Origin: Paguma larvata
Lineage: Eukaryota > Chordata > Mammalia > Carnivora > Viverridae
Assembly (NCBI GenBank): GCA_030068075.1
Contig: CM057831.1
Coordinates: 9,214,870-9,278,869 of the forward strand
DNA length: 64,000 nucleotides
Reading direction: 5' to 3'
The notes below the pieces were generated by a model. It searched no databases. It saw only the letters and a list, made by a program, of their open reading frames with translations, and was not told the origin of the DNA. Shown piece after piece: positions 31,430 to 41,626 of the stretch (positions are counted from its first letter, which is position 1; the number at the start of each line of letters is the position of its first letter). Both the position numbers and the translations under genes were made by a program.

Positions 31430-31560
31430 CTAAAGAGCTATCTGTTTAACACAATCGCCATCTCAAGCGGCTGTTTTGCATTTCCTTTTGGCTTTATTAA
31501 AACTGATTTTCTATTTGCACTATAAAAACTGATCTGATTAAATTTCCATTTTTCCCCAAA
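31430..31560. promoter_or_regulatory. Candidate conserved non-coding element (small)
   Basis: Unique AT-rich block with 'gagctatctgtttaacacaa', 'tggctttattaaaactgatt', 'tttgcactataaaaactg' and 'tctgattaaatttcc', adjacent to a (CT)n run. Probably part of the same regulatory cluster as the previous element. Confidence 0.4.
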
Positions 31561-31584
31561 GAAAAGACTCTCTCCCACTCTTCC

Positions 31585-31610
31585 CTCTCTCTCTCTCTCT
31601 CTCTCTCTCT
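31585..31610. repeat. (CT)n microsatellite
   Basis: CT dinucleotide run of about 13 units within a longer pyrimidine-rich stretch to about 31690. Confidence 0.92.
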
Positions 31611-31611
31611 G

Positions 31612-32409
31612 CTTTTTCTCTCCCCTCTGTCTCTACTTGCCTTCCTGTCTTTTCTCCCTCCCACTCTCCCTCTCCACTCCTTTTTGCTTTTCCCAAGCAA
31701 ATAATTCTTGATTATTCTCCTTCATCCCTCTCTTATCCCCCCCCAACAGGGTCCCCACGGCAGTTGCCATGGGGACAGCCATGGATAGTGTTCCTTGGGA
31801 AGGGAGCAGGAGGGAGCACCACCCTGGGACTCTGGAGACAGGAGAATGAGGAGGGCTCTTTGTGGGGAGGGCGTCATCTGTGAGACTTGAGCCACCTCCC
31901 ACATACCCCTTACGAGGGGCCTCATACTTGGGGGGGGGGCCATGTGGCTGGGTGGTATCAGGGCTGCGTGCCAGCTCTGTGTGCCATGATTCTAACAGAG
32001 CCAAGGTTGTGGGTTCGATTTTCCCATTGGCCACTTAGCTCTGTCATTGTGCTCAGGGCCCCAGTGTGAACTTCTCCCCGTGACTAAGCTGTGTGTGACA
32101 TGAAGGCCACTGGAGGATGGGCCAAGGAGAGTACAGGAGACCGTAAGCAAACCCACCTGCTCTGTATGCATAACAGACATGTTTACTTATCTCTCCTTCT
32201 CGACAATAGAGAACCCCATGTCTTCTGCATCTCTGTGTAATGATAATGACAGCTATCACTCATTAAAGACTCACCACGCTATGCACTGGGCCCTAGCAGG
32301 TCACACACAATCTTTGTCATTCTTACGCCCACCCGCTGAGGGAGATGCCATCTCAGAGAGCGTAAGGAATTGGCTAAAGGGAAGAGGTAAACCCAGGTGC
32401 ACCACCCTC
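31612..32409. other. Low-copy sequence, possible MIR trace
   Basis: 'atgataatgacagctatcac' with 'cactgggccctagcaggtca' near 32240-32305 and 'gagcgtaaggaattggctaa' near 32357 suggest a plus-strand MIR. A strong acceptor-like polypyrimidine-AG occurs at 31749, but no exon structure follows it. Confidence 0.4.
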
Positions 32410-32419
32410 AGAGCCTGTG

Positions 32420-32629
32420 GTTTTTTCTTTATATATTTTTTTAGTTTATTTATTTTTGAGAGAGAGACAGAGAGCATGGGAGGGGCAGAGAGAGAGAGTC
32501 CCAAGCAGGCTCTAAACTGTCGGTGTGGAGCCCGATGTGGGGCTCGAACTCACAAACCCTGAGATCACGACCGGAGACAAAATCAAGAGTCAGATCCTTA
32601 GCCGACTGAGCCAGCCAGGGGCCCCACTT
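32420..32629 (-). mobile_element. CAN-SINE, minus strand, with TSD
   Basis: T-rich start, TTTATTTATTTTTGAGAGAG, 'ggggctcgaactcacaaacc' and the head ending 'gccagccaggggcccc'. The TSD AGAGCCTGTG is at 32410-32419 and 32630-32639. It inserted within the old MIR-like sequence upstream. Confidence 0.93.
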
Positions 32630-32639
32630 AGAGCCTGTG

Positions 32640-32992
32640 TTTCAACCAGTGCACATGACTACCTCGTGAAAAGAAAGGACCCCTTATTAAAGACAAACCC
32701 AGAGTGCCCAGGGGTTTTGCAGGGAAGAGCTCAGGAAGCAGTATGTTGGACTAGAGGGTGGACTAACAAAGTAGTTCACCCGGCCCCTCCTAAGGGCCAC
32801 CCCCCGCCCCAACGCAATGTCCTGCCTTACTGGGATTCCCCGGCCTCCGTGCTGATAAAGCTCCACCTAAAGCTTGGACACACATCCCTTCCTCATGACA
32901 CAGCTGTGGCAGGGCACAGCAAATAAAAGTGACAAGTACCACCTGATTTCCCACTGCTCCTGAGCACCTGTGCGTGTATTATCATTAATCAA
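32640..32992. other. Low-copy sequence between SINE and TGGA array
   Basis: Mixed sequence; nothing recognised other than a continuing diverged MIR-like start. Confidence 0.4.
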
Positions 32993-33120
32993 TGGTTGGA
33001 TGGATGGATGGATGGATGGATGGTTGGATGGTTGGATGGATGGATGGATGGATGGATGGTTGGATGGATGGATGGATGGTTGGATGGATGGATGGATGGT
33101 TGGATGGATGGATGGATGGA

Positions 33121-33155
<35 letters not shown>

Positions 33156-33170
33156 ATGGATGGATGGATG
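32993..33170 (+). repeat. (TGGA)n/(TGGT)/(TGGC)8 composite tetranucleotide array
   Basis: A 178-bp tetranucleotide array. TGGA units are interrupted by single TGGT units at regular intervals, followed by eight consecutive TGGC units (33121-33152) and a final TGGA block. Reading frames across it encode MDGW/IHPS-type repeats and are not genes. Likely highly length-polymorphic. Confidence 0.96.
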
Positions 33171-33635
33171 AGTGAAGAGCTTGCCTGCTCATTAGACAAA
33201 ATCAACAGAGGCACCGATTAAGTCTCCTACACAGCTGGGGCTTATCCACTCGGTGCTGGATTCCAGTCTAAGAGGCCACCGCTATACCCACTCAGGTTGC
33301 ATGGCAGGTACTGACTTGCACACAAGGAAAGCCCTCACCTATCAGATGAGACCCTGTTTCCCCACACTCGGAGGTGGCTTTCCTCACCTGAGCCGCCCGC
33401 CGTGCACATGAGAGTACACACAGGTTTGTAACGGTTAATCCATGGTTACTTCCCTCTCTGGATCTGAGCCAAAAGATTCAGGCCCACCACGTCCCCTCAT
33501 GCCAGACTCAGCTCCTGTCTCCACACCGTGGCTCACTGTGGCCTCCAGCGACAGGCATTCTCTCTTTCAACCACCACTGGTGACACACGGACCTTGTGCC
33601 AGGCCCAGATGACCGGCAGAAGCCCCACCCTGCGG
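33171..33635. other. Low-copy sequence, nothing recognised
   Basis: Mixed sequence with no recognised exon, repeat or RNA gene. Confidence 0.4.
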
Positions 33636-33905
33636 TGCAGCAGAAGAGATGAGTTATGCTCTAAAGCACCATGATACAGGTACTATGGCTCTTTCAGGGG
33701 AGAAGAACCCCAACTGTCAGAGAAAACTGCTGGGGACACTCTGCGGGGGAGAGAGAGAGACCGGCTGCTGAGAGGGAGGGGTAAGCCTTCATGGAAGAAG
33801 GGGCCTGTGAATCCCTGATCTTGAAAGATGGTTATGATCTAGACATTCAGAAACACAGAGAAGGCTCTTCCAAGCGGAGGGCCGCCTGAGCGACGCCGCT
33901 GGAAA
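33636..33905 (-). mobile_element. L2 LINE fragment (probable)
   Basis: 'ccttcatggaagaaggggcc', 'tgatcttgaaagatgg' and 'gctcttccaagcggaggg' follow the reverse-complemented L2 internal order at considerable divergence. Confidence 0.5.
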
Positions 33906-34525
33906 GCATGGGAGTTGCAGGCCATCCCGTTCGTCCGGGACAGAGTATGCGTTGTGGGGCACCAGGAAAGGAAGCCGAAGGTGGGCTGGGACCAGAACGT
34001 GGAGGGCTGGGATACCACCGTGCAAGCGGAGCTCCTGAAAGCTCGGTGTCTTTCTCTTTCATCCCCATAGTGCAAATCCTCCTTGCCCCTTCGGTGTGCA
34101 GTCGAAGGCACGCTTCCTCCAGGAAGCCTTTGCTGACCTCTCCAGGAGAGCTCTCTCTGCGGCTGAACGCACCTGCCCTTACACTCCTCATCACTTGCCT
34201 GACATTTAAGCCTTCCTAAGTACCAGCCCTGCAGAACTGCTCAGTCACCAATGCTCATGTGCTGTTCCCTCGGACGACCCTCCCTGCCCCACCAACCGCC
34301 GACTTCCGCTTGCTGATTAATGCGTGCTCATCCTCAGAGGCCAGCGCGGCCAGTCCCTGCTCCTGGAAGCCTTCCCTACCCTTGGCCCCTCGTCTCTGCC
34401 CCCCCAGCCCCTGCAGCATCTCGTGCTTCCTGCCTCCATTGCCCCTCTCTGCACTGATCCCTGTTTATACATTTTTCTCCTCTACCAGAGCATGGGCTCC
34501 TTGAGGGCAGGGACTATTTCTTTTC

Positions 34526-34738
34526 TTTTCTTTAATTGTATTAATGTTTATCTATTTTTGAGAGAGACAGAGTGTAAGCAGGGGAGGGGCAGAGAGACAG
34601 GGAGACAGAATCCAAACCAGGCTCCAGGCTCTGTGCTGTTGGCACAGAACCCGATGTGGGGCTTGAACCCATGAATTGTGAGATCATGACCTGAGCCAAA
34701 GCCGGACGCTTAACCCACTGAGCTACTAAGGCACCCCC
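34526..34738 (-). mobile_element. CAN-SINE, minus strand, inserted in L2
   Basis: TTTATCTATTTTTGAGAGAG start, 'gatgtggggcttgaacccat', head ending 'gagctactaaggcaccccc'. The TSD GGACTATTTCTTTTC (34511-34525) and GGACTATTGCTTTTC (34739-34753) match at 14 of 15 bases. Confidence 0.95.
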
Positions 34739-34803
34739 GGACTATTGCTTTTCTCTCTTCATTTGCTGCAACAGGTATGGTGCCTGGCACATTTGGGGTC
34801 TTT

Positions 34804-34975
34804 TTTTTGGGGGGGGGCGGATGTGGAAAGAGGGACAGAAGGAGAGAGAGACAGAGAGAGAGAGGATCTTAAGCAGGCTCCACACTCAACATGAGCCCGA
34901 TGCAGAGATCATGACCATGACCTGAGCCGAAATCAAGAGTCTGAGGCTCAACTGCCTGAGCCACCCAGGCACCCC
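34804..34975 (-). mobile_element. CAN-SINE, minus strand, internally shortened, inserted in L2
   Basis: T run, then a long G run, GA-rich tract, 'atcttaagcaggctccacac' and head ending 'gccacccaggcaccc'. The middle is shorter than in neighbours, and the 'catgagcccgatgcagagat' segment fits an older SINE subtype. The TSD CATTTGGGGTCTTT (34790-34803) and CATTTTGGGTCTTT (34976-34989) match at 13 of 14 bases. Confidence 0.93.
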
Positions 34976-35081
34976 CATTTTGGGTCTTTAATAATTAACT
35001 GTTAAATGAATGGACAGACCCCTGAATGAACAGGACACTGCCTTGTGAATATCCCGCATATTATTTTGGTATGCTTCTTGA

Positions 35082-35272
35082 AAAAAAAAAAAGTTTATTT
35101 ATTTTAAGAGAGAGAGCAAGCACGGGTATGAGCAGGGGAGGAGCAGAAAGGGAGAGAGAGCAGCCTCCGTGTTGTCTGTGCAGACTTGATGCAGGGCTCG
35201 AACTGTGAGATCATGACCTGAGTCAAAATCACGAGTTGGATGCTTAACAGACTGAGCCGCCCAGGTGCCCCT
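35082..35272 (-). mobile_element. CAN-SINE, minus strand
   Basis: AAAAAAAAAAAGTTTATTTA start, 'gatgcagggctcgaactgtg' and head ending 'ccgcccaggtgcccc'. The TSD is about 19 bp: TTTTGGTATGCTTCTTGA within 35063-35081 and TTTTGGTTTGTTTCTTGA within 35273-35291, with two mismatches. Confidence 0.93.
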
Positions 35273-35309
35273 GTTTTGGTTTGTTTCTTGACTCTCTGTG
35301 AACACATTG

Positions 35310-35395
35310 TTCCTCTAGGTTCCAAGTTCCCTAAGGGCTGGGACCCTAGCTGCAAACCCTCAGCAATCAGTACAGTGCTATGCTTAGACAAAATG
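35310..35395 (+). mobile_element. L2 LINE 3'-end fragment (short)
   Basis: 'ttccctaagggctgggaccc' and 'agtacagtgctatgct' parallel the plus-strand L2 3' end. Short and diverged. Confidence 0.45.
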
Positions 35396-35412
35396 CGTCC
35401 CACATTTTTGGC

Positions 35413-35445
35413 CAAAAAGAAAAAGAAAAGAAAAAAGAAAAAAAG

Positions 35446-35476
<31 letters not shown>

Positions 35477-35523
35477 TATATAATACATATATATATGTAC
35501 ATGTAATATATACGTACGTATAT
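35413..35523. repeat. A-rich then (TA)n/(CA)n microsatellite
   Basis: AAAAAGAAAAAG-type repeats to 35444, then (TA)n at 35445-35464, CACACACACA, and further TATA/TACGTACGTA runs. Composite and likely unstable; the TA part is self-complementary. Confidence 0.93.
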
Positions 35524-35651
35524 CTGGATCATGTGCCTTGAACCAAAATCTGTGCTTGAAGTCTCTAGAACCTTCCCAAGACAAGCAAATCATGGTTTCT
35601 GTGCCCATGAACAAACCACCCAGTCGGAGCCTGGGGCAAAGAGAGATCATT

Positions 35652-35698
35652 GAAACCTAAGCCTAAAAAAAAAAAAAAAAAAAAAGAAACCTAAGCCT
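35652..35698 (+). mobile_element. Poly(A)-only retrotransposition event with 13-bp TSD
   Basis: GAAACCTAAGCCT at 35652-35664 is followed by exactly 21 A bases (35665-35685) and then by the same GAAACCTAAGCCT at 35686-35698. A perfect 13-bp duplication flanking nothing but a poly(A) tail is what an extremely 5'-truncated L1-mediated insertion would leave. Confidence 0.85.
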
Positions 35699-35699
35699 C

Positions 35700-35775
35700 A
35701 TGAAGGCAGGGAACTGCGTCTGCTTTGTTAACTCCTTCGTCCTGCACCTGGCAGGTAATAGCTGCTCAATGCACA
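35700..35775 (+). mobile_element. L2 LINE 3'-end fragment
   Basis: 'tgaaggcagggaactgcgtc' and 'acctggcaggtaatagctgc' followed by 'tcaatgcac' parallel the L2 3' end on the plus strand. It forms the target of the poly(A) insertion just upstream. Confidence 0.6.
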
Positions 35776-36585
35776 CTCGCGGCAAGAAATACAATCATGT
35801 ACAGAAAGCATGTAGGTTTAAAACCTGTAAACCCCGTCCAAAGGTTTCTTCTGATAACTGCCTGGATATAGGGAACTACAGGGAGCAGAATGCACTAAAA
35901 AAAAAAATAAAGAAAAGAAGAAGAAGAAGAAGAAGGCCGGGGTCATAGGGGAAAGCAGTGGTTTGTGAGAGAGGATGCGGAATGTGGTTTCAGACATTGG
36001 ATGGTGACAGCAAGACATTTAAGGAGAGATGTCCTACAGGCTGCTGGATTTATGAGACTAGGGTTCCGGGAAGAGGTCAAGGCTGGAAATGAAAATCTGA
36101 GCATCTTGGAAAAAGAGAGGATAGCTGCAAACTGAGCTCATGCAGGAAGTAAATCCAGCAGCGGGAAAAGGCAGCGTGTCTGCTTTGGGGGCGGGGGAGC
36201 CCTGGGAGGGGTACAGCCCCAAGGATGGGGACAGAGAAGGCACAGCCAGGGAGGTAAAGCCAGAGAACAGTACTGGATAAAAGGACGAGAAGGTTGAGTC
36301 GTATGTGACTCGCCTTTGGAGATGTGGGCCTCTTTTCTGACAGCTTTCATCTCTGTCTTTTCTCAGGGGCAATACAGTCATGTCCTGCTCCGATTTCTGG
36401 CTTGGTCCTGGCCACCTTCTGCAGGTGGTCCCCTCCCACAACACACGCACTCACCTTCCCCTCCCTCCCTCTTTCAGATCCGACCAACAGTGGGGACCAC
36501 GCAGTATCATGGGTCCCCACCAAATCATAGATTAAAAGGAAAAAAAAAAAAAAAACATTCACGAAACATCACATCCCTTGCTCTC
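35776..36585. other. Low-copy sequence with simple A/G repeats
   Basis: Contains an (AAG)n-like run near 35916-35935 and an A run at 36540-36554. No exon or element is recognised. Confidence 0.4.
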
Positions 36586-36589
36586 ATAC

Positions 36590-36695
36590 CACAGATGAGG
36601 CCCAGAAAGAGAACACGACCTGCTTGAAGTCACAAAGCTAGGAAGTGAAGACCAGGACAAGACACCAGGCCTCCGGTGTCCCAGGCTAGTGCCCC
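36590..36695 (+). mobile_element. MIR SINE fragment
   Basis: 'cagatgaggcccagaaagag', 'gaagtcacaaagctaggaag' and 'aggcctccggtgtcccaggc' in plus-strand MIR order. Confidence 0.65.
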
Positions 36696-37190
36696 TGGAT
36701 TTCTGGCACAGCGCACCCGACAGACGAAGCAGAAACCCAAGGGGAGAACATAGCCTGTCTAAGATTCACAGCTGGGCCAGGCTGCACCAGAATCCGGAGA
36801 CCGAATTTCCTGTCCACACACCTCCCACTCCACTGCAAGAACGAGCTGCCTGCTAGTCTCCCAGATCTTCAGGCCAGCCTTGGGGCCCACAGTGCCTCCT
36901 AGTACAAGCAGACACAACCTCACAAGTTGAGACTGCAGGGCAAAGTTGAGATCGGGAGCTCAAGCCCTCACTGCACCTTGCCTCTGTATCCCCTCTGCTC
37001 AGAAAAGTTCCCCTAAGATGGGTCGCCTTTAAGGGCTAGGGACTTTGGCTCCCCGAGCAGCCACTGTTAACCTCCCTTCATCCACACCTAGAATCTGGGC
37101 CATTCCAAAGACACAATTACACAGCCTTTACCATCCCGGCCCCCAGGGCTGCTGGCTGCTTAGACACCCCTGGCCCTCCTTGTCCTGAAG
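36696..37190. other. Low-copy sequence, possible second MIR trace
   Basis: 'aagattcacagctgggccag' and 'tgcaccagaatccggagacc' near 36765 hint at another MIR. Nothing else recognised. Confidence 0.4.
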
Positions 37191-37194
37191 CTGC

Positions 37195-37395
37195 CAATTT
37201 CCTCATCAGTATTTTATTTGTCTGTTTTGCTCATTTTTAAGCTGGTGGCAATTGCTATTTAAATTGTTTTGTAAAGTGTCTTTGCATTTACAATGCCGGC
37301 TGTCAGCAGCCCCACAATAGGAAATGAGATTTGGCATCAAAGGCAAAGACGCTACTAAAATACATTTTAATAAATATGTAAATCAATTAATCAAT
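37195..37395. promoter_or_regulatory. Candidate conserved non-coding element
   Basis: AT-rich unique block: 'attgctatttaaattgtttt', 'gtctttgcatttacaatgcc', 'atacattttaataaatatgt' and 'aatcaattaatcaatc'. Homeodomain- and octamer-like words are frequent and there is no repeat signature. Confidence 0.42.
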
Positions 37396-38254
37396 CACCC
37401 ATTCAGGGAAGGCGCTTCAGGAACACAGACAGGCTGGCTGAGACCGAGGGGTTGGAGAGAATGTGGGGTCCAAGGTGACAGAGGGTGTTCAGTGGTCAAC
37501 GAATCTGGAAATTATGGGCGCATCTGGTCCCGGGGCCCCGGGCCTGGCTTCCCACCCTCCTAACTCTGCCTAAATGGGGTCCCCGGGGTCTGGCACAGCA
37601 GCTCCACCCAAAAAAAAGACAGGGTCCCATCAAGGTACAAACAAAAATCAGCTCCGGGGCTCACTGAGAAACCAGCCTCTGGCTGAAACTCCCACCATCC
37701 CCAATGTCTTTCCCCACTGATGCTGCTTCCTAGGGAAGTCAAAGATTAGAAAGCTCCTGCAAGGTTTGTGTCTGGAAAGTGGACCAGCCTAGGGGATCAG
37801 CATCAGGAAACGTCAGGGAAAAAATGACCAGCTGTTCTTTTCCTGAGATGCCACCAAAAAAGAGAGGGGCTTGGCTGTAACAGGCAGCTGGAGGAGTTAG
37901 GGAGAGGGTTGTTGTCCCCCAGGAGAGGGTCCTGCAGAGGAGAAGTAAACAGGACTCAAGGGACAGTACTGAGAGGACAGAGAAGACGCCTATGAGTGAA
38001 GAGCTTTTAAAGCAGGAACCCAAATACACACCGGAGCTGATGAGCAAGGCGGGGGTGTCCGGTGGCACGGGGCTGGCCACAGAGTCGCAGATCCTCCGCA
38101 TGCACTAAGGTGTGTTATTAGAGGCATCGTTCTGGCCAATAAGATCTGGGCTTGAGCTGGCACGCATCTCCAACTTGGCTGGACAAACCCTATAGAGCCT
38201 CTCGCAGCCCATGGTGTAGGGTTTGCTGAAGAGGGCACCTCAGAGTTACGGGGA
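37396..38254. other. Low-copy sequence, nothing recognised
   Basis: Mixed GC-rich and neutral sequence. No exon, repeat or RNA gene is recognised. Confidence 0.4.
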
Positions 38255-38350
38255 GATGCATCCTCATCTAGCTTCAGCGTGACCTTGGGCAAGTCACCTG
38301 TCCCGTCTGGGCCTCTGTCCACTCCTCTAAACAATGAAAGAGATGAGCAA
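38255..38350 (-). mobile_element. MIR SINE fragment
   Basis: 'gcgtgaccttgggcaagtca', 'cctgtcccgtctgggcctct' and 'aacaatgaaagagatgag' are the minus-strand MIR core. Confidence 0.7.
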
Positions 38351-39575
38351 AATGAACTCTAAACTCACAAACTCTCTGATCCGATTTCCCCATCATTGTG
38401 GAGGTAGAACCAGTATCCTCCCATTACAACTGCCAGAACTTTGTGGCCATCAGTGAAGACTGGCCTGACCCTGACAGGGAAGGGGCTGACAATCTGGAGT
38501 CTGAAGACCAGGGTGGACCTGTCTGAAGGGCCAAAACACGCCTCCCCCTCCAAGTGACCAGGATATGGGAAGAGTGATGTACACCCCCAGAGGAAGCCAA
38601 AGAACCCCGCTCAGCTTCTCTCCCACCCCTTCCTCTGCACTCGCTCCCTACCCCACCCCCCCTGCCTCCCCTGGAAGAGGTAAGCCCTCTGATTGAAGAC
38701 CTGTCTGGTTCCCAAATTACCTCGTTTTTTAAACTGATGCCACCTGAACCAGAGGGCAAACATTCCCATTAGGGCTGAGAGTGTGCACACAGACCCACCC
38801 TGAGTGCCTGGCTATGTATGCAAATGGCACACACGTGGGAGGTGTTTCAGTGAGCACACACAAATGCATGACTTTAGGCATGATTACATATATTGCTCTT
38901 CCTCTAAACATTGCTCAGTGTGTTCACATTCAGGCAGGTATGTGTGCTTGTCACATACACGTTCGTTACATACACATATGCGTGTACATTTCAGTAGGTC
39001 TGCCTGTGTGAACGGTGCCTAAATAACTATGCTTTCAAACACACCTGTGGCCAAGACAGGGCGCATGCTAGGCAGGGACTGGTGGGCATTTCACGGCCAG
39101 AGATCTTGCTCTCTTCTCTGGGACAGTCCATTTCACAGAGCGGCCCGACACTGAGACCAGGCAGGCTGCCACCAACCTGTGTCTGCTTCTTCCCAAACCC
39201 ACTGAAGCAGAGGCTGGAATAAGGCAGTTTGAGTAAGGAGCTGTGGGGATCACTTGGCCATGGGCCAGACTCTGCTTAATTGATACATATGACCAAACAC
39301 AAGAGTGGGGACAGCAACTGTCCAAGGAATCCCTCCAGCCTTTCCAGAAAGATCCAGGAATCATTCTAAAAGCTGCCAGGCAGTGTGTCCCTGAGCCCTC
39401 GGTGCTACACCAGCCTCTGCCCTGCCACCCACACACAACTGTTAGAACGAACTCTCTCAAAAGCAAATTTGACATCTTCCGGGTTACCTCTTTGGTGGCT
39501 TCCCACTCCCCATCTCCAGATGACTGTGCATGACCCCAACACCCTGATGTGATGTCTCCCTCTCCAAACTCTTCT
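38351..39575. other. Low-copy sequence with diffuse CA/TG-rich part
   Basis: 38780-39020 is enriched in ACACA/TGTG words but is not a clean microsatellite. The 196-residue minus-strand frame 39068-39658 shows no family signature. No other feature recognised. Confidence 0.4.
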
Positions 39576-39865
39576 CTCGCATCTCCTGCCTCACCCTCTA
39601 CACTCCAACAGCCCCTACAACATGCCACAATGCTTTGCACCTCCATGACATTGCTCATGCTGAGCCCCTCTGCCTGACTTCAAATAGATCAATGGCTACT
39701 CAGCCTTAAAGACCAGCTTGCAGGAACCCCTCTCTTACCCATCCAGGCTCTTCTTCAGCGTCCCTATAAGCCAGCATGTTATGACACTGTGCTGTACTTC
39801 CTTATTATCTGCTCACCACTCTTTCTTCCCTGCTGGACTATAAAGCCCCTGCAGCCAGGGACCTC
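39576..39865 (+). mobile_element. L2 LINE 3' region
   Basis: 'ctactcagccttaaagacca', 'ctgctcaccactctttcttc', 'ctggactataaagcccctgc' and 'cagggacctcatcctgg' are plus-strand L2. Confidence 0.65.
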
Positions 39866-40730
39866 ATCCTGGTCATTGTGGAGATGCAGATAGGAATGCC
39901 CACTGAATGACCTAGATTGTCTCGCAATGAGCTGGTTGAGGTTGGGGGCTCCTCATGACTTCTAGAAGCTATAATCCCGGGCACCTGGCATGTCCAGCCT
40001 CCGGTATACATTCCCTCAAGAGCAGTGGGCACCACACTTAGATTGTTTTGCAGAATTGCTCTCAAGTTCTCCCTATAAAACAGTAGTACAACAGCAATGC
40101 GTGCAGTCCCCTCCTGGAGTACAGCCCATGAGGCATCTAGCATGCCCAGCCCAAGCATGTGTTAAGCATGTTTTTTTAATTCTGATGCTTGGCCATCTGA
40201 GTATTATTGCCTTGCTAACACTGGAGGGACTGCCCCTCCCAACACTAGCTAGTTCCTAGAAACAGCAAACACATAGAGGGCCCCTACCTGTCATATGCAA
40301 ACAAACCAATCCAGGGCCCAGACCCCAACTGCCTTCTTTATTGGCCCCTCACAGGGCTCTGACACTGCAGGCCACTATCACTCTGCCCTAATCACCCCAA
40401 AGCCAGGTATCAGACAACTAGGAACACCCCTATGCCCCAGAGCCCACTGAAACTATTCAAATGAGCTAATGCCAAGCTTGCTCACCCCACCTTGTCCATT
40501 CCTTCCCTCGAAGACCATTCGGAGGGCCAAACCGTCACACCTGATGACCGCCTGACTGTCCAGCTAAATGGTCTCCCCACAGCCCCAAATATGCTGTCCC
40601 CCTTGCTCCCCATGGCTCCATCATCCCCACGCTGAAGGTGACACCATTTCTGGGGAGACTTCCGGAGTGCCAACTTTATTAAGATTGATTTGGCCTGCCC
40701 ACCATTCTGACAGGTCCAAAAGCAAACACG
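39866..40730. other. Low-copy sequence, nothing recognised
   Basis: Mixed sequence with no recognised exon, named repeat or RNA gene. Confidence 0.4.
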
Positions 40731-40734
40731 GCGG

Positions 40735-41010
40735 GGCCATGGGGGAGATTTGGTCATAATTACCATCTTTAATTACTGCTAAAACATCAATTGCTCTTGT
40801 TCAATTAGCAGTGCGGTTTCAGGCATGGGAAACTTTGCAACACAAAATAAGCTGAAAATTGATTTCTGAACACTTAATGCAGATCTGAAATTGCTAACCT
40901 GATAAGGTTGTCATAGAAGAGCCAACGTGTCCAAGGAGGAACTTTGCGGGCTGTAATTGCCTCGGTAGGAAGATTAATAACTTGTATACTTACATCTTGT
41001 TCATCAAGTA
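40735..41010. promoter_or_regulatory. Candidate conserved non-coding element
   Basis: AT-rich unique block with 'ggtcataattaccatcttta', 'attactgctaaaacatcaat', 'gttcaattagcagtgcggtt', 'gctgaaaattgatttctgaa', 'aacctgataaggttgtcata' and 'gctgtaattgcctcgg'. It has many TAATTA/ATTA homeodomain cores and one GATAAG. No repeat or coding pattern. Confidence 0.5.
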
Positions 41011-41580
41011 GGAGGCCCTCGTTGCGGGGAGCCAGAGCGGTGGGTGGGTATGAGGCATGAAGGCAGAGGGAGGGTGTTAACAAGGACAACGGCAATTAGG
41101 CAGGAGAGAGCAGCAGCCTGCACCCAATGGTCCGTGAACGAGGACATGGCCCTCTGGGATGGCGCGCGGGAGGGGCCGGCTGCCTGGGATGGCTGCCAGG
41201 GAGAGCCAACCTCTGCAGAGAAGGCAGGTACCGTCGCAGGCTGGTGGGGAAAGGGCGCCCGGGTCCCAGCCACCTCTGCTTTCTCTCCGAGCCCTGGAAA
41301 AGGACCTCAGGGTCAAACACCCAGGAAAACTCAACTGGCTTATGAGAGAGCTTTCTCTGTTCAGGCCCCCAGGCAAAGAAAAGAGTCCAATGTGCCCGAC
41401 AAGAGGAACCACAGCTGGGCCCGGCATGCAAAACTGCGGCCCCAACTGCTCTCATCATCTCTCATTCCGATGTTAGGGCTTTCCTGCCGTGGGACTGAGT
41501 GCATTTCTTGGTGCATATCACATAACGGCGAACAGGAAGCACTCTGTGAGCTACCAGGTGCTCCGCAGGCTGTGCAATTG
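41011..41580. other. Low-copy sequence, nothing recognised
   Basis: A 199-residue frame (41044-41643) and overlapping frames run into the ATC repeat and show no family signature. No feature otherwise recognised. Confidence 0.4.
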
Positions 41581-41583
41581 CTG

Positions 41584-41584
<1 letters not shown>

Positions 41585-41625
<41 letters not shown>

Positions 41626-41626
41626 C
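41585..41626. repeat. (ATC)14 microsatellite
   Basis: Fourteen consecutive ATC units seen directly, followed by ACCATTATTATT. Encodes poly-His, poly-Ser or poly-Met in spurious frames. Likely polymorphic. Confidence 0.96.

Larger units (their letters stand above)
34060..35035 (+). mobile_element. L2 LINE 3' region, interrupted by two SINEs
   Basis: Plus-strand L2: 'cttcctccaggaagcctttg', 'cccttacactcctcatcact', 'agcatgggctccttgagggc', then after a SINE 'atggtgcctggcacattt', and after another SINE 'ttaactgttaaatgaatg', the element's 3' terminus. The two younger SINEs split a single L2 copy. Confidence 0.75.

Noticed and set aside
31720..31760. Strong polypyrimidine-AG acceptor
   Set aside because: No exon-like segment or matching donor follows; the pyrimidine richness is explained by the adjacent CT repeat.
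32993..33170. CRISPR-like array
   Set aside because: No spacer/repeat alternation; a simple tetranucleotide repeat in a mammalian genome.
32867..33221. Frames encoding IHPS or MDGW repeats
   Set aside because: Direct translation of the TGGA/TGGC array.
39068..39658. 196-residue minus-strand frame
   Set aside because: Overlaps an L2 fragment and has no domain.
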